A model generated the notes under the pieces. That model saw nothing but the letters and a program-made list of their open reading frames with translations. It was not told the origin of the DNA and ran no database searches. Below, piece after piece: positions 23,886 through 34,211 of a stretch of 64,000 bases of DNA; position 1 is the stretch's first letter, and the number at the start of each line of letters is the position of its first letter. Source of the stretch: Euglena gracilis (lineage: Eukaryota > Euglenida > Euglenophyceae > Euglenales); assembly GCA_039621445.1 (NCBI GenBank), contig CP154954.1, forward strand, positions 3,601,715 to 3,665,714. Reading direction: 5' to 3'. The position numbers and the translations under genes are program-made.

Positions 23886-24349
23886 CCTAAAGCCAACCAA
23901 CCCAGCACCTTGCAGCCACTGATGTGTCTGTCTGTGTGGCCATTGTCGCCTCTCTCCACACTCTGATGGATGGCAGACGCTCTTTTAGCGAGCTTGTCAT
24001 GTCCAATCCATTGACACTCCCCCCGAATATTTGACCCAGTTCATCTCCCAGTTCGAGGTTTCTTTCAGTGAGTTTGGGTTTTGATGGGCAGATGAGGAAG
24101 GGAAATGAAAAGGGAGCTGTTGAAATGTGCTGTTCAGGGACAAGGATGGGGGGGGGACGACTTGGAGACCAAAATATAATACAACCCTGTGACGCATAAT
24201 AATGATGTTGATGATGTTCTCCTAAACACGGGAGGAACACCTGTTGCGCAATTCATGCTAGTCAGTCTTCTGAGGGTACAATTTCTGAAGGAAAACAGTC
24301 AGTGGTCGAATGAAGGTGCTCATTCAGGATTCCATTCGAGGAGACAGGG

Positions 24350-25015
24350 AATGGTTTTGAGACAAAAAAGGATGCAGTGCCACCTGCAGGAATGGATTTG
24401 CACCGTGGCTGTGCATTCGATGTGGCGTGTATCAATGGGCGGGCATGCCAGGAGTGACATTGTGTCGGGTTGTTACAAAGCGTGGCGAGGTCAGGCCCCT
24501 CTCAGACTTGAAAAGCAGAAATATCCGGCTGAAGAAGGGGAACTTTACAGCCCAAGCCCGTTCATTTTTTTTTGATCTCCCAGAAATCTCTGACAATTGC
24601 CAGCTTTCGGATGTTATGGTTGTGCACATTCGGAACAAGTCTGATCTAACCTTGGGGGGCAAGGATGAGCATCGCCTCCTTGAGGAGAGGAAGTCATGTT
24701 GTTGGATATCTTTGTGCATTGGTTAAAAAAAAAACCAAATGCCCCTATTCAACAAATCCCCCCACAAGAGCACAGGACGCCATTTATCACTGGGTACTGG
24801 GCTGGGGATCAACATCAACAAAAGATGCGGATGGTGATCATCCACATCAACAATCACTCCAATGGGCCGATGACACGTTTGGGCTGTCCAGTCTCCACAG
24901 CGCCAGGGCGTCCATCCAGAGGTGGTGATTGTGCATGGAGGGAGGGAATCTGTCAACGCTCCTCCACGATTCTTCATTCACAAGAGCATGAGAGGGTCTT
25001 GTTGGGTTGAGAAAG
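24350..25015 (+). pseudogene. Tyrosine-recombinase-like fragment, decayed
   Basis: The plus-strand frame at 24,427-24,726 reads RGEVRPLSDLKSRNIRLKKG and then QLSDVMVVHIRNKSDLTLGG, HRLLEERK. It continues in other frames with LKKKPNAPIQQIPPQ and FGLSSLHSARASIQRW. The order of an RNSKSD-like strand, a WL..P segment and an HSxR box is that of a tyrosine recombinase of the DIRS or crypton type. The place of the first catalytic Arg reads LPEIS rather than an Arg-Ser-Glu box, and frames change at least twice, so it is not expected to be active. I could not find RT or RNase H nearby. The call rests on motif order only. Confidence 0.4.
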
Positions 25016-25603
25016 GTTGATGGTTTCAGTGCATTATAACGCGCAACATGACTCGGTCGCACAAGAGCAACACAGGCTTCGGGGTTGTGGGGGAGAACTG
25101 AGTAAAAGGGCTGAAGGGTTGGGCTTCAACAAAAGGTGCTCGTCCTGTGGACTGTCTGCGGGCGTGGTCGTTTCCCAAAGCCTGGAGCAGGAGTGCAGCG
25201 TGGCGAATCTGGCCCGGCAAGGGGCGGCAGGGGGAAGGCAGGGGCTGTTGCTCAGGCCGCAACGCCCCCCCCCCCACCACCGCTGCTGCCAGCTCACTTC
25301 TCAAGTGAGATAGCAGTATTTGGCACAGGGAGTATGCGCATGAATCAGTGAGTATATAAAACGTGCGACGGGTGGACGGGGTTGGGTGCAAGCTGATTTG
25401 GACCAGCTAACCAGCCAGAATTCTACGCCCAAAATTCAAGCCAGCACAAAATCTCCATCTGTTGGTGTTTCATTTTTGACATTCCTGGTCAAGTGCCTAA
25501 ATGAACATGGGTGGCAGGGGGATGACAGTTTGAAGGGTTCTGGAACAGTGGGCTGGGAGGCCACCACCTAAAATGCAAATTTGGACACCGTTGGGTCAAA
25601 TTT
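25015..25603. other. Region without secure gene
   Basis: A plus-strand stretch at 25,040-25,270 (HDSVAQEQHRLRGCGGELSK) could be the tail of the recombinase-like element. Nothing else is recognised. The duplicated segment begins at 25,604. Confidence 0.3.
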
Positions 25604-25828
25604 CCTCGAAATTGCAGGATTTTTTGGCAAGAGAGTGCCAGCAGGAAAAATTCGACCACCTCGGGTGGTCCCACAATCCCCTGGATGGCCCCTTGGCAGG
25701 TGGGGTGGTGGTCAGGACCCTGCCCCTCCTCCCCACGGTCAAGGGGGGGGGACACCCCCCACCAGGGTTCGATATAAGGACAGGTGGGGGGGGGGGGTCC
25801 GGACCCCCCCCCCTGCGGGCCAGGAGGG

Positions 25829-25990
25829 GGGTTTTGGGTTTGGGTTTGCTTTGTCCTGCTGAAGCGCAGTGCCCACGGTCAGCAGACCCAGCATGAGTGC
25901 CAGGCCAGCTTCCGTGGGGCACACCCAGGGCCCGGGCACACTTGAACACCAGGGCAGGAGACCGTGACATTCAGCAGCTCAGCAGCCCCA
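25829..25990. repeat. Dispersed 165-bp repeat, copy B
   Basis: Diverged copy of 13,283-13,450. Here it lies immediately left of the second 47-bp array, which suggests that repeat and array travel together. Confidence 0.7.
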
Positions 25991-25994
25991 GCAG

Positions 25995-27109
25995 ACACAG
26001 ACTTGGACGGCCCCAGTTGAAGTTCGGTTGGATGAACACCACAGACTTGTTGGACGGCCCCAAATGAAGGTCGGTTGGATGAACCCAACAAACTTGTTGG
26101 ATGTCCCCAGATGAAGGTCGGTTGGATGAACACCACAGACTTGTTGGACGGCACCAGAAGACGTTCGGTTGGATGAACACCACAGACTTGTTGGACGGCC
26201 CCAAGAGATGTACGGTTGGATGAACATCACAGACTTGTTGGACGGCCTCAGACTGAAGTTCGCTTGGATGAACACCACAGAGTTGTTGGATCGCCCCAGA
26301 AATAATTCGGTTGGATGAACACCACAGACTTGATGGACGGCCCCAAGAGATGTACGGTTGGATGAACACCACAGACTTGTTGGATCGCCCCAGAAATAGT
26401 TCGGTTGGATGAACACCACAGACTTGATGGACGGCCCCAAGAGATGTACGGTTGGATGAACACCACAGACTTGTTGGACGTCCCCAGATGAAGGTCGGTT
26501 GGATGAACACCACAGACTTGCTGGACGGCCCCAGAAGAAGTTCGGTTGGTCGAACACCACAGAGTTGTTGGATCGCCCCAGATGAAGTTCGGTTGGATGA
26601 ACACCACAGAGTTGTTGCACGGCCTCAGATGAAGTTCGGTTGGATGAACACCACAGACTTGTTGGACAGCCCCAGAAATAGTTCGGTTGGATGAACACCA
26701 CAGACTTGATGGACGGCCCCAAGAGATGTACGGTTGGATGAACACCACAGACTTGTTGGACGGCCCCAGAAGAAGTTCGGTTGGATGAACACCACAGAGT
26801 TGTTGCACGGCCTCAGATGAAGTTCGGTTGGATGAACACCACAGACTTGTTGGACAGCCCCAGAAATAGTTCGGTTGGATGAACACCACAGAGTTGTTGG
26901 ATCGCCCCAGATGAAGTTCGGTTGGATGAACACCACAGAGTTGTTGCACGGCCTCAGATGAAGTTCGGTTGGATGAACACCACAGATTTGATGGACGGCC
27001 CCAAGAGATGTACGGTTGGATGAACACCACAGACTTGTTGGATCGCCCCAGATGAAGTTCGGTTGGATGAACACCACAGACTTGTTGGACGGGTCCAATT
27101 GAAGGTCGG
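25995..27109. repeat. 47-bp minisatellite array 2 (about 24 units)
   Basis: Same 47-bp unit as array 1. This array has its own variants (AGAGATGTACGG, AGAAATAGTTCGG, CACAGAGTTG) arranged in a higher-order pattern, for example AGAGATG then AGAAATAG repeated. The variant set differs from array 1, so the arrays have homogenised separately. Confidence 0.95.
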
Positions 27110-28897
27110 CCAGGAGGGGGGGGGGGGTGGGGGACACCCCCCCCACCTAAACAGGTGCGCGGTCAGGGTGGCCGAATTTTGACCCCCCAAAACGACCAAA
27201 AGTGCCATTTTGGGCACTTTTTGGGCAAAAATGTACCAAAAATGCAAAAAATTTTCGTTGCGAAGCGCCGGAGGAAAAAATTGACCCTTTTTGGGGGGGT
27301 CCCGGGAACCCCCCCGAGGGTCGCCGGACCCCCCTGGCAGGTGGGGGGGGGTGGTCCGGACCCCCTCCCCCTGCGGGCCAGGAGGGGGGGGGTGGGGGGG
27401 GACACCCCCCCACCTAAACCATGTACGCCCTCCTTATGTCAAACCCTGCCCCCCACCTAAAGCCGGGGTACCCCCCCCCCCTGGATCGAACCCTGTTCCC
27501 CCCCCCACGGGGCGGCAGGACAGAGTTGCGCCAGAAATTGTTTCTTCCGGACTTGCACCGCCCTCGGCACCAGAGTGCCTGAGCTGAATGCCCAGGCAAT
27601 CTTTTCCGTGTTCCCGATCCCCCCTCCCCGGGATCGAGGCGCCTTGGAGTGTCTCCAGGCAGGCAGCCCCCTCCGGGGCGGGGGGGAATCAGCCGGTTGG
27701 GTGTGCAGCACGGTGTCGGGAGGGTCAGGGAGGGGACAGGGTGCCGGGCAGCGGGAGGGAAGGCGGTCCTCCCCTCGGCAACGCCCGCTGGGTAAGCCGC
27801 TCGTGGCCTTCCCAGGCTTGTGCCACGCCCCACCCCCACCCCGGACCCAGGGGTGGCCACCACTCCCCCGCCCCCACGCCCCCCCCCAACCGCACTGACG
27901 ACACCGTCCCCATGTTGAGTTTGGCGGTGCTCGGGCTAATGGCAAAAGAAGGTGGGCAGGTTCAGGGGTTTTTTTTTAAGACCGGGGGTCAGCCCCCCCC
28001 CCCCCCCCCGGGGTCCTGGGGGACCCACCCACTTTTCCCTGAAAATGACCAAAAATCGCGAATAATGCTAAAATTTCACCATTTCAAAAAAAATTTGGCG
28101 CCAAAAGCGCCGAAAAGTATATCCCCCTGGGGGGACCCCCTGGGGGGGGGGGGGCTCGGCCGGACCCACCCAACCGACCCCCCCAGGGGTCCAAGACTAA
28201 AAAAAACCTTTAGGAAGGTTGTTGGTATGTGGAAGAACCTCAAATGCCACCATTGGCCCCGTGTCCGCCGCAGGTTCGTGATGGGTTGGGGGGTCTGCCT
28301 GAAAAAATGTGGCGCGTGGCGCCGGAAGCTGCTGACAGGGGAGAAGGAGGTTCGACCCTTCACTACGTAATGGTTACAGTCAACTTTTTTTTAGGCCCTG
28401 AGGAGGTGCCCGCCCCCCCCCCCCCCACTGCCCACCCTTTGGGGTGGGGTGGGGGGACTTGAGAAACCTTATATTTCTTGTGCGCCCGGGGCTGTGGGGG
28501 GCGAACAAGACTATACGGGAAGGCCCAGTGGGGGGTCGGACCCCCCACCTGGGGGGAAGGTCGACCCCACACCAAGGCGCCACGCAAAAAAAAAAATCGA
28601 AGGATGCAAAAGCAACGTTTTTGAACGAAAATCAGCGGAAATACGAGAAGGCTTGGAGGGGGGGTTCGCCCTCCATGTGGCTTTGGGGATTCCTACACAG
28701 CCCTGGGGGTGAAAACTCCATTTTTGGTGAACGCAGGGTTCACCGGACACAAGCACAGGTTTAACACGGTCTGTCCGCCGATGGATTGCAGCCAACAAAA
28801 GCCTGCCCTGCAAATAACCCAAGGCTATTTTACATGGCAAACACTGATCCCAGGCATCCGTCATGCTTGACAGAACAGAAACGGTGATGGCAAATAA

Positions 28898-29110
<213 letters not shown>

Positions 29111-29299
29111 CGAACACCATTGGGCTCAACCTGCTGGGAGGCAGCCTTCGAAATTTTCCACGCTCTAGCCAGAGGTTTTAAAAGACCCCAGGATTGGGGG
29201 GAGGGTCTTCCACACCACCCACCCACCCCTGGAGGGGGATTGGGAGTTAATTTTGGGGTTCACGAAAACTCGGGGGGGCAAACTCCTCTTCGAAAGGGT

Positions 29300-29690
29300 A
29301 AACCCCTAAATAATACCCCCCGGGGTATTATTTTTTCGCCCGAGTCCAGGCCCGAGGGAGGGGGGTATTATTTGGGGGGGGGGGTATTATTTCCCAAAAA
29401 TTTTCGAAATTTTTTTGAAGTCCCGTAGGAGCAAAAATAGCGCCAAAACGCCCCTTTGGGGTCATTTTTTGTGCTTTCTCATGAAATTTACCATTTCTTT
29501 TTGGAGGCCAGATGATCCAGAAAAATCGATTTTTTTTGTAATTTGTTGTAAGAGATTGTGATTTTTACCTACATTTTCAGGTCAAAAATCCGGGCCTTCG
29601 GGGGGGGGGGTATTATTTCAGCAGCCCGAGGGGGGGGGTATTATTGGGGGGGTATTATTTGGGGGGGGGGGTATTACTTGGGGGGAGGGT
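29300..29690. mobile_element. C-tract TIR element, AATAATACCCC family
   Basis: The left end reads CCTAAATAATACCCCCC and the right end has repeated GGGGGGTATTATTT words (29,363, 29,382, 29,609, 29,636, 29,650, 29,668), the reverse complement. Both ends carry the tag in tandem. The same element is at 46,765-47,165 in copy 2. It has no coding capacity. Confidence 0.5.
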
Positions 29691-30620
29691 TTACTCACTC
29701 GGCCCTACGCTGGGCTGGACCCACCCATCCCCCAAGTCGCCAAACTGGAAACGTCTCTGGCTCTGATGCAATTGAAGGGAAAAGGTGCTCGCGTTGTCAT
29801 GCAGCCGCCTGGGTTTCGCTCGCATCTGCACCCGGGTAGGGGCAGGGTTGGGGGTAGGAAGGGGCCCGCACACACGGCGCGGACCCTGCCACAGGCTTCT
29901 GAGTCTGTCGTGTAACAGCGATGGACAGCGATCCCCGTGTGTGAGTGCCAGCGAACTGTCCAAACCGACATGCTGTGTCGAAGTTGGGAATAGGGTGGAA
30001 TCGGCAGAAAGAATTGGCCCACGCCTCCGAAAGACAACTTTGAAACAGGGGTTCCTGCAGGGGTCGAAGAATGCCTCCCTCCCCCGGCCTGCCCATAGCA
30101 CCCAGCCCCCCACAGGAGGGGGGGTTCTGTAGAAAGGCTGTTGCCGATGGGAGAGGCTCTGATTCAGTGCCCATTTTTTAATACCTGGACTATCTAAGGC
30201 CAGGGGGGATATGCAACGAGGCACCTCAAAATATGCAATGCAAAAAAATGAAAAAAAAATGCAAATGATGCAACTTATGTCCCCCCTGGATGCAGCAAAC
30301 CTTTTGTGCATGATGGAGGTGCGCTCCAGCAAGCGTTGTGCCCTTTCTTGAGAGGGGCTACCCAGGTTCTTGGGCAAAGTTGGAGATTGTGAATCATTCA
30401 AGGATCAAAACCTTTGACTCGATCTGGACAAAAGATCGAGAACGTGGATGGGCAGGATCCAGCCCAACGTTTGAAAGCAAAGGAAGAAGAAGAAGAGGAA
30501 TAACAATTGTTGCCTCCTGAATCGAGTGGAACAGCGTACTGCGTGGAACAGGTACACGACAGCTCACTGGGTACGGGTGCCTGGGTCGGGCTCTCCCTCG
30601 CCGCGCGGCGCGGCGCTCGC

Positions 30621-30776
30621 TCACTTTTCCGTGAAGTGGAACACGCCGTCCCACGGCCGGCCGGCCTCCGTGTGCTCCAGCTGGGCGGCCAAGGCGGCCC
30701 ACGCCTTGTCCGGCGGGTCCAGCAGCGGATTGGCCGCCAGCAGCTGCCGCGCCCGTTGGTGGTCCCCAGCAGCCCG
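30621..30776 (-). CDS. Adenylyl cyclase, last exon (copy 1)
   Basis: Codes the C-terminal 51 residues and the stop (TGA at 30,621-30,623): RAAGDHQRARQLLAANP, DPPDKAWAAL, then the ending RPWDGVFHFTEK. A WDGV-x-x-x-TEK ending after an amphipathic helical tail is familiar from class III cyclases related to bacterial enzymes. I place the 5' border where the intron end GGCTGCAGAG pairs with the start AGACAGCC of the intron after 32,512; the pairing is CAGCCT with AGGCTG and base +4 faces base -6. A start 9 bases further upstream at a TTTAG would be a canonical acceptor and stays in frame, so the exact border is open. Copy 2 differs here by two replacements (Arg/Trp, Pro/Leu). Confidence 0.85.
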   Translation of the reverse strand, partial: RAAGDHQRARQLLAANPLLDPPDKAWAALAAQLEHTEAGRPWDGVFHFTEK

Positions 30777-32511
30777 CTCTGCAGCCTAAACTTTGGGGAG
30801 GGGGACAATCATCCAAACCTTGTGTGCGTGGACCAGACAATTTGCGGAGTTTGGGCCTGCCAAAATGAATGCTTCGCCTTGTTCAGAGAGCGGGTGCCTG
30901 GCAGCATTTTCCACCGCACAGCAAACGCCATTGTAAGGGTAATCTCATGTGCCTCGGATGCTTTAATTGGATGCCAGGTGCCATCTTAAGAACTTTAAAC
31001 TTTTTTTGTGCAGAAAAAAATCAAAAAACGTCTGTGCAGGAAAAAAGGCGAAGTAAAAAGGGTCTTGCAAAAGAAACAGGGTTCAAGGAGCACAGAAAGA
31101 GAGCTCTTGGGAGGATCGTCTTGGAGTCCGGTGGAAGAAAACAAAGCATAGAAAACTCCAGAACATCTGTCACCAAAACCTTGGATAATTACCCTTTGAA
31201 TTGTGTTGAACTGAATTACCTTTGAATTGAACTGAGTTGTCCCCAAGGAAAAAAACGGCAGCACCTAACCACCGCCCCCCCCCCCCCCCAGGGAGGGCCC
31301 AATGCTCAAAAGGGTCCACACCTGTGTGTTTAAGAAATAGCTCGGACCCGAATTTGCCTATGTTTTTGTGCTCCCCACGGGGGATGTGGTCAGGGTTGGG
31401 CCAAAGTTAGGAGGTTAGGCCAGAATCGGGCCAAAAGGCCTCAAGGCCTGAACCCTAACCCTAAACCAATTCCCAACGCTAACCCCAACCCTCTCCCCAA
31501 GACCAAACCCCACACTGCGAGCAGGCCTTCCATGCTGCACATTTTTCAAGGACATCGTGATCACTTTTGGAACGACAATTGCAACCCTAAGCCTATTCCT
31601 AAAAACAACAGAACAGGAGACAACTTCTGGGGTGCCGTTAGATAAAAAGTTGACATCCTCCGACACAAACAATTGTCCCATGTAGGAAGAGTTTCCCATG
31701 GAGGAGGGGGTATCGGTGGGGAAGAGGTTTATACGAGGGGTGGTGATAAATGTTTGGGGGGGGGTTTAGCCACCCCACTTATCCTCGGTGCCTGCATGTG
31801 TGCAGTATTCACAGTGTATGCATGTATTTGGGTAACAACCATGCCCGGTGGCCTCCCCGCACCACCGGGATGGCGCCGGTCCGTCCGGAGCCCCCCTGTC
31901 CTGTTTAATGTAACCGGCTGTGTGCATATATGTATGCCCCTCGGTTGGAGGACAGAGATGGGAAATGGGGGGGGGGACGGGAAGGCCTGGTGAGGTGGGG
32001 TGGACCCCCCTACCCGCTGGGAGGTGGGGGTCCAACCCACCACCCACCACTCACAGGGTTGCAGGGATTCCTGTGCAGGGATTCCTGATTCCTGGGAGGG
32101 GTACTGCTAAGCTGTCCTCTTAGGACCCTTCCCCCTCCCTTGAACCCACTGACCTGCCTATGGAATGGGGAATGTCAAATGGAATTTTTCAACAAATTTT
32201 GTTTTAAAGAAGGGATTTGGAGGGTGTTTTGGGGTCATTCTGGGTGGGGCAGGGCTGTACGGGAAGGCATGGTGGGGGTCGATCGACCCCCACCCAGAAG
32301 GTGGGGGGTCACACACGATGGCACCACGCAGGGAAAAAACCACACAAATTTTGACCTAAAAATTGGTGTCCCCAGAAATACGGGAAAGGGTGTGGGAGTG
32401 GTCAGACTCCCCTACCCACCAGGTTGGAAGGGGGATGACCCCCCCCACCCACCCTCCCACTCATGGTTTGGGGATTCTCGCCCTGGGATGAGGCGGCACA
32501 GCAGGCTGTCT
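30777..32511 (-). other. Unconventional intron of the cyclase gene
   Basis: Starts AGACAGCCTGC and ends TAGGCTGCAGAG on the minus strand, with no GT at the start. CAG at +4 to +6 can pair with CTG at -8 to -6, and three further pairs follow. It contains a short telomere-like stretch (CCCTAACCCTAAAC near 31,452) and G/C runs. A canonical donor (ATA followed by GTGGCG) exists 9 bases upstream; using it with the TTTAG acceptor also keeps the frame. Confidence 0.55.
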
Positions 32512-32607
32512 GCCCGCCACTATTGAGGCGTATGCCTGCTCATACCGCGCTGACGACTGCAGCAGCGTCAGGCGGTCCACGAGGGTCCAGTGGTAGGTCG
32601 CCTGGCT
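32512..32607 (-). CDS. Adenylyl cyclase, C-terminal tail exon (copy 1)
   Basis: 32 codons: ATYHWTLVDRLTLLQSSA then RYEQAYASIVAG. This is the helical segment that follows the catalytic domain in related cyclases, where a YExAxxxYxAG-like repeat is common. The upstream border is set at CTGCCCCC followed by AGC CAG, by analogy with the other introns. The matching pairing partner in the preceding exon was not found, so another small exon may lie between 32.6 and 34.0 kb. Confidence 0.75.
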
Positions 32608-34062
32608 GGGGGCAGGCCGGGGATGAGAGAGGTCTGAGGACTGTGTGGGAAGGCCTGGGGGGTTGCCCCCCCCCCCCCCACCCGGGAGGGGTGGGGTCGA
32701 ATACCCCCACAAACGGTGTCGCCGAGCAAGGAAAAATTCCTTTGTTGCCAAAGAAACTTTCACCTAAAAAGTGCCCTGGGAGGGGGGGGGGAAACGGGAA
32801 GGAGGTGGGGGGTTTGGGGGACCCCCATGACAGGTATGGGGGGGCACCACCACCGCCAATTGGTTTCAGGGAGTTGTCTAGGGGAACGTCTTCAGAAATC
32901 ATATGACCCTCCACATGAGTTGTTCTGTCAGGATAAAACTCAGTGAATGGACGTTTGAAAGAAAATTTCCAAACTCCTTGTTTCATGCATTATATATGTC
33001 ACTCATAATATACAACACATATGCACTTAAATGTGGAAGTCTGAGTGAGAAAGGTTTTGCAATGTCGTGTGCTGTGGTCAAAATAGATCCAGATTCCCAC
33101 CAAGGAACTTGGCAGCACGTATCGTCCTCACCTTGCACCCGAGGAAGATCTCTGCAAATCTGCACCGTTGGGAAGCGGTCACCCAGCCATTTGGCTGTGG
33201 GGACAAGGCGACGTTTGAGCGGGCCACAGACCAGACTTGCAATTATCCCGAGCTATCGCACGTCCTGGATTGGCCGCAGCGTATGAACAGAAGCAAAGCA
33301 AGACATTGCCTTCTCCCGGGCCATGGACAGGACCGCAGGACTCTGACCCCTCCTCCATGCTGACGCTGCCGACTTGAATGTAGGAATGCTCTCCGGGCCA
33401 CAGCAGGGAGGCCCACCCACACAACCCAGGGGGAAGACCATGGGAATCGCCAGAGATGGCAACGACCGAGTGCGGTGTGCAGCTGGACAGTGGCGGGAAT
33501 TGCTTTCCGTCAGTCCATGTCGGGAAGTGTCGTGTCGCACCACAAACCACCCCAAGGCCCAACCGCTTTGCGAAGGCTCAGAGATTTCTCCCCCTGCCCA
33601 CATGGCTGGGAACTGTGGTTGCATGGACAAAGCCCCCGCATCGGGCGGCTGGAAAAATAAAAGTCGTCGATGAGGGAGGAGGGGTCCAAGGCTGGAGAAA
33701 GGCTGTTGGCAGGGGGGGGGGGGATGCACCAGAGGGAAAAAAAATGCGAAAAAATGCACAAAAAATGCACAAAAAAATGCACAAAAATGCACAAAAATGC
33801 AAAAAAAATGTGCAAAAATGCACAAAAAAATGCACAAAAATGCATAAAAAATGCACAAAAATGCGCAAAAATGCAAACACATCCCCCCTGCAGTTGGCTG
33901 GAGAAAGGCTGCTGTCTTGCTGGACGACCCCCCCCCGGGGGGATGGGGTCCACTTCGGCTTCAGGGACGCCCTGGTTTGTTCAGGGGTACCACATCATCC
34001 CTTGATTTTGATTGGGGGGGTCAGTAAGACGGAGGTTGGGTGGAAGGGGGGGAGGGGCATCG

Positions 34063-34211
34063 CTGGCCGGCACCGGCAGGACGTCCAACGCGTCGTCCAC
34101 CTCCAGGACGGCGCCATCGCGGGGGAGCAGCCCCGGGGGGCCAGCCCCCTTCGGGGTGCACATCTCGGCGCACTCCGCCGCACACAGCACCTCGTAGACC
34201 GGCAGCACCTC
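34063..34211 (-). CDS. Adenylyl cyclase, end of catalytic domain (copy 1)
   Basis: Begins EVLPVYEVLC, the strand that closes class III cyclase domains (typically GK-A-E-P-V-x-V-Y-E). It continues CAAECAEMCTPKG, then LPRDGAVLEVDDALDVLPVP. The high-coordinate border is firm: joined to the exon at 36,171-36,306 it gives PGKAEVLPVYEVL with no extra residues. The low border is uncertain; the frame stays open to about 34,020, but the last residues are Pro-rich and may be intron. Confidence 0.75.

Larger units (their letters stand above)
25757..27461. mobile_element. Insert with minisatellite, present only in copy 1
   Basis: Copy 2 runs without interruption from GGACACCCCCCACC to TAAAGCCGGGG at about 44,973-44,995. 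In copy 1 the same two words are separated by about 1.7 kb. The insert consists of the dispersed repeat (25,829-25,990), the second 47-bp array and a G/C-rich tail (27,110-27,461) in which GGGGGGACACCCCCC CACC is repeated at both ends. Whether it moved as a unit or grew by unequal exchange cannot be told. Confidence 0.75.

Noticed and set aside
25995-27109. Possible CRISPR array
   Set aside because: Units are contiguous 47-bp repeats with no unique spacers, there are no cas genes, and the DNA is eukaryotic.
30786-32520. A canonical GT-AG intron (ATA-GTGGCG to TTTAG-GCT) before the last exon
   Set aside because: Also in frame and plausible. I prefer the paired-end version because it follows the same rule as the neighbouring introns, but the sequence alone cannot decide.
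33253-33953. Frame rich in HFCAFF, 209 codons
   Set aside because: Much of it translates an AAAAATGCAC tandem (33,740-33,880); the counterpart in copy 2 has different unit numbers and changes frame. The upstream part (33,180-33,560) stays open in both copies, but I see no family motif and it lies inside the expected intron.
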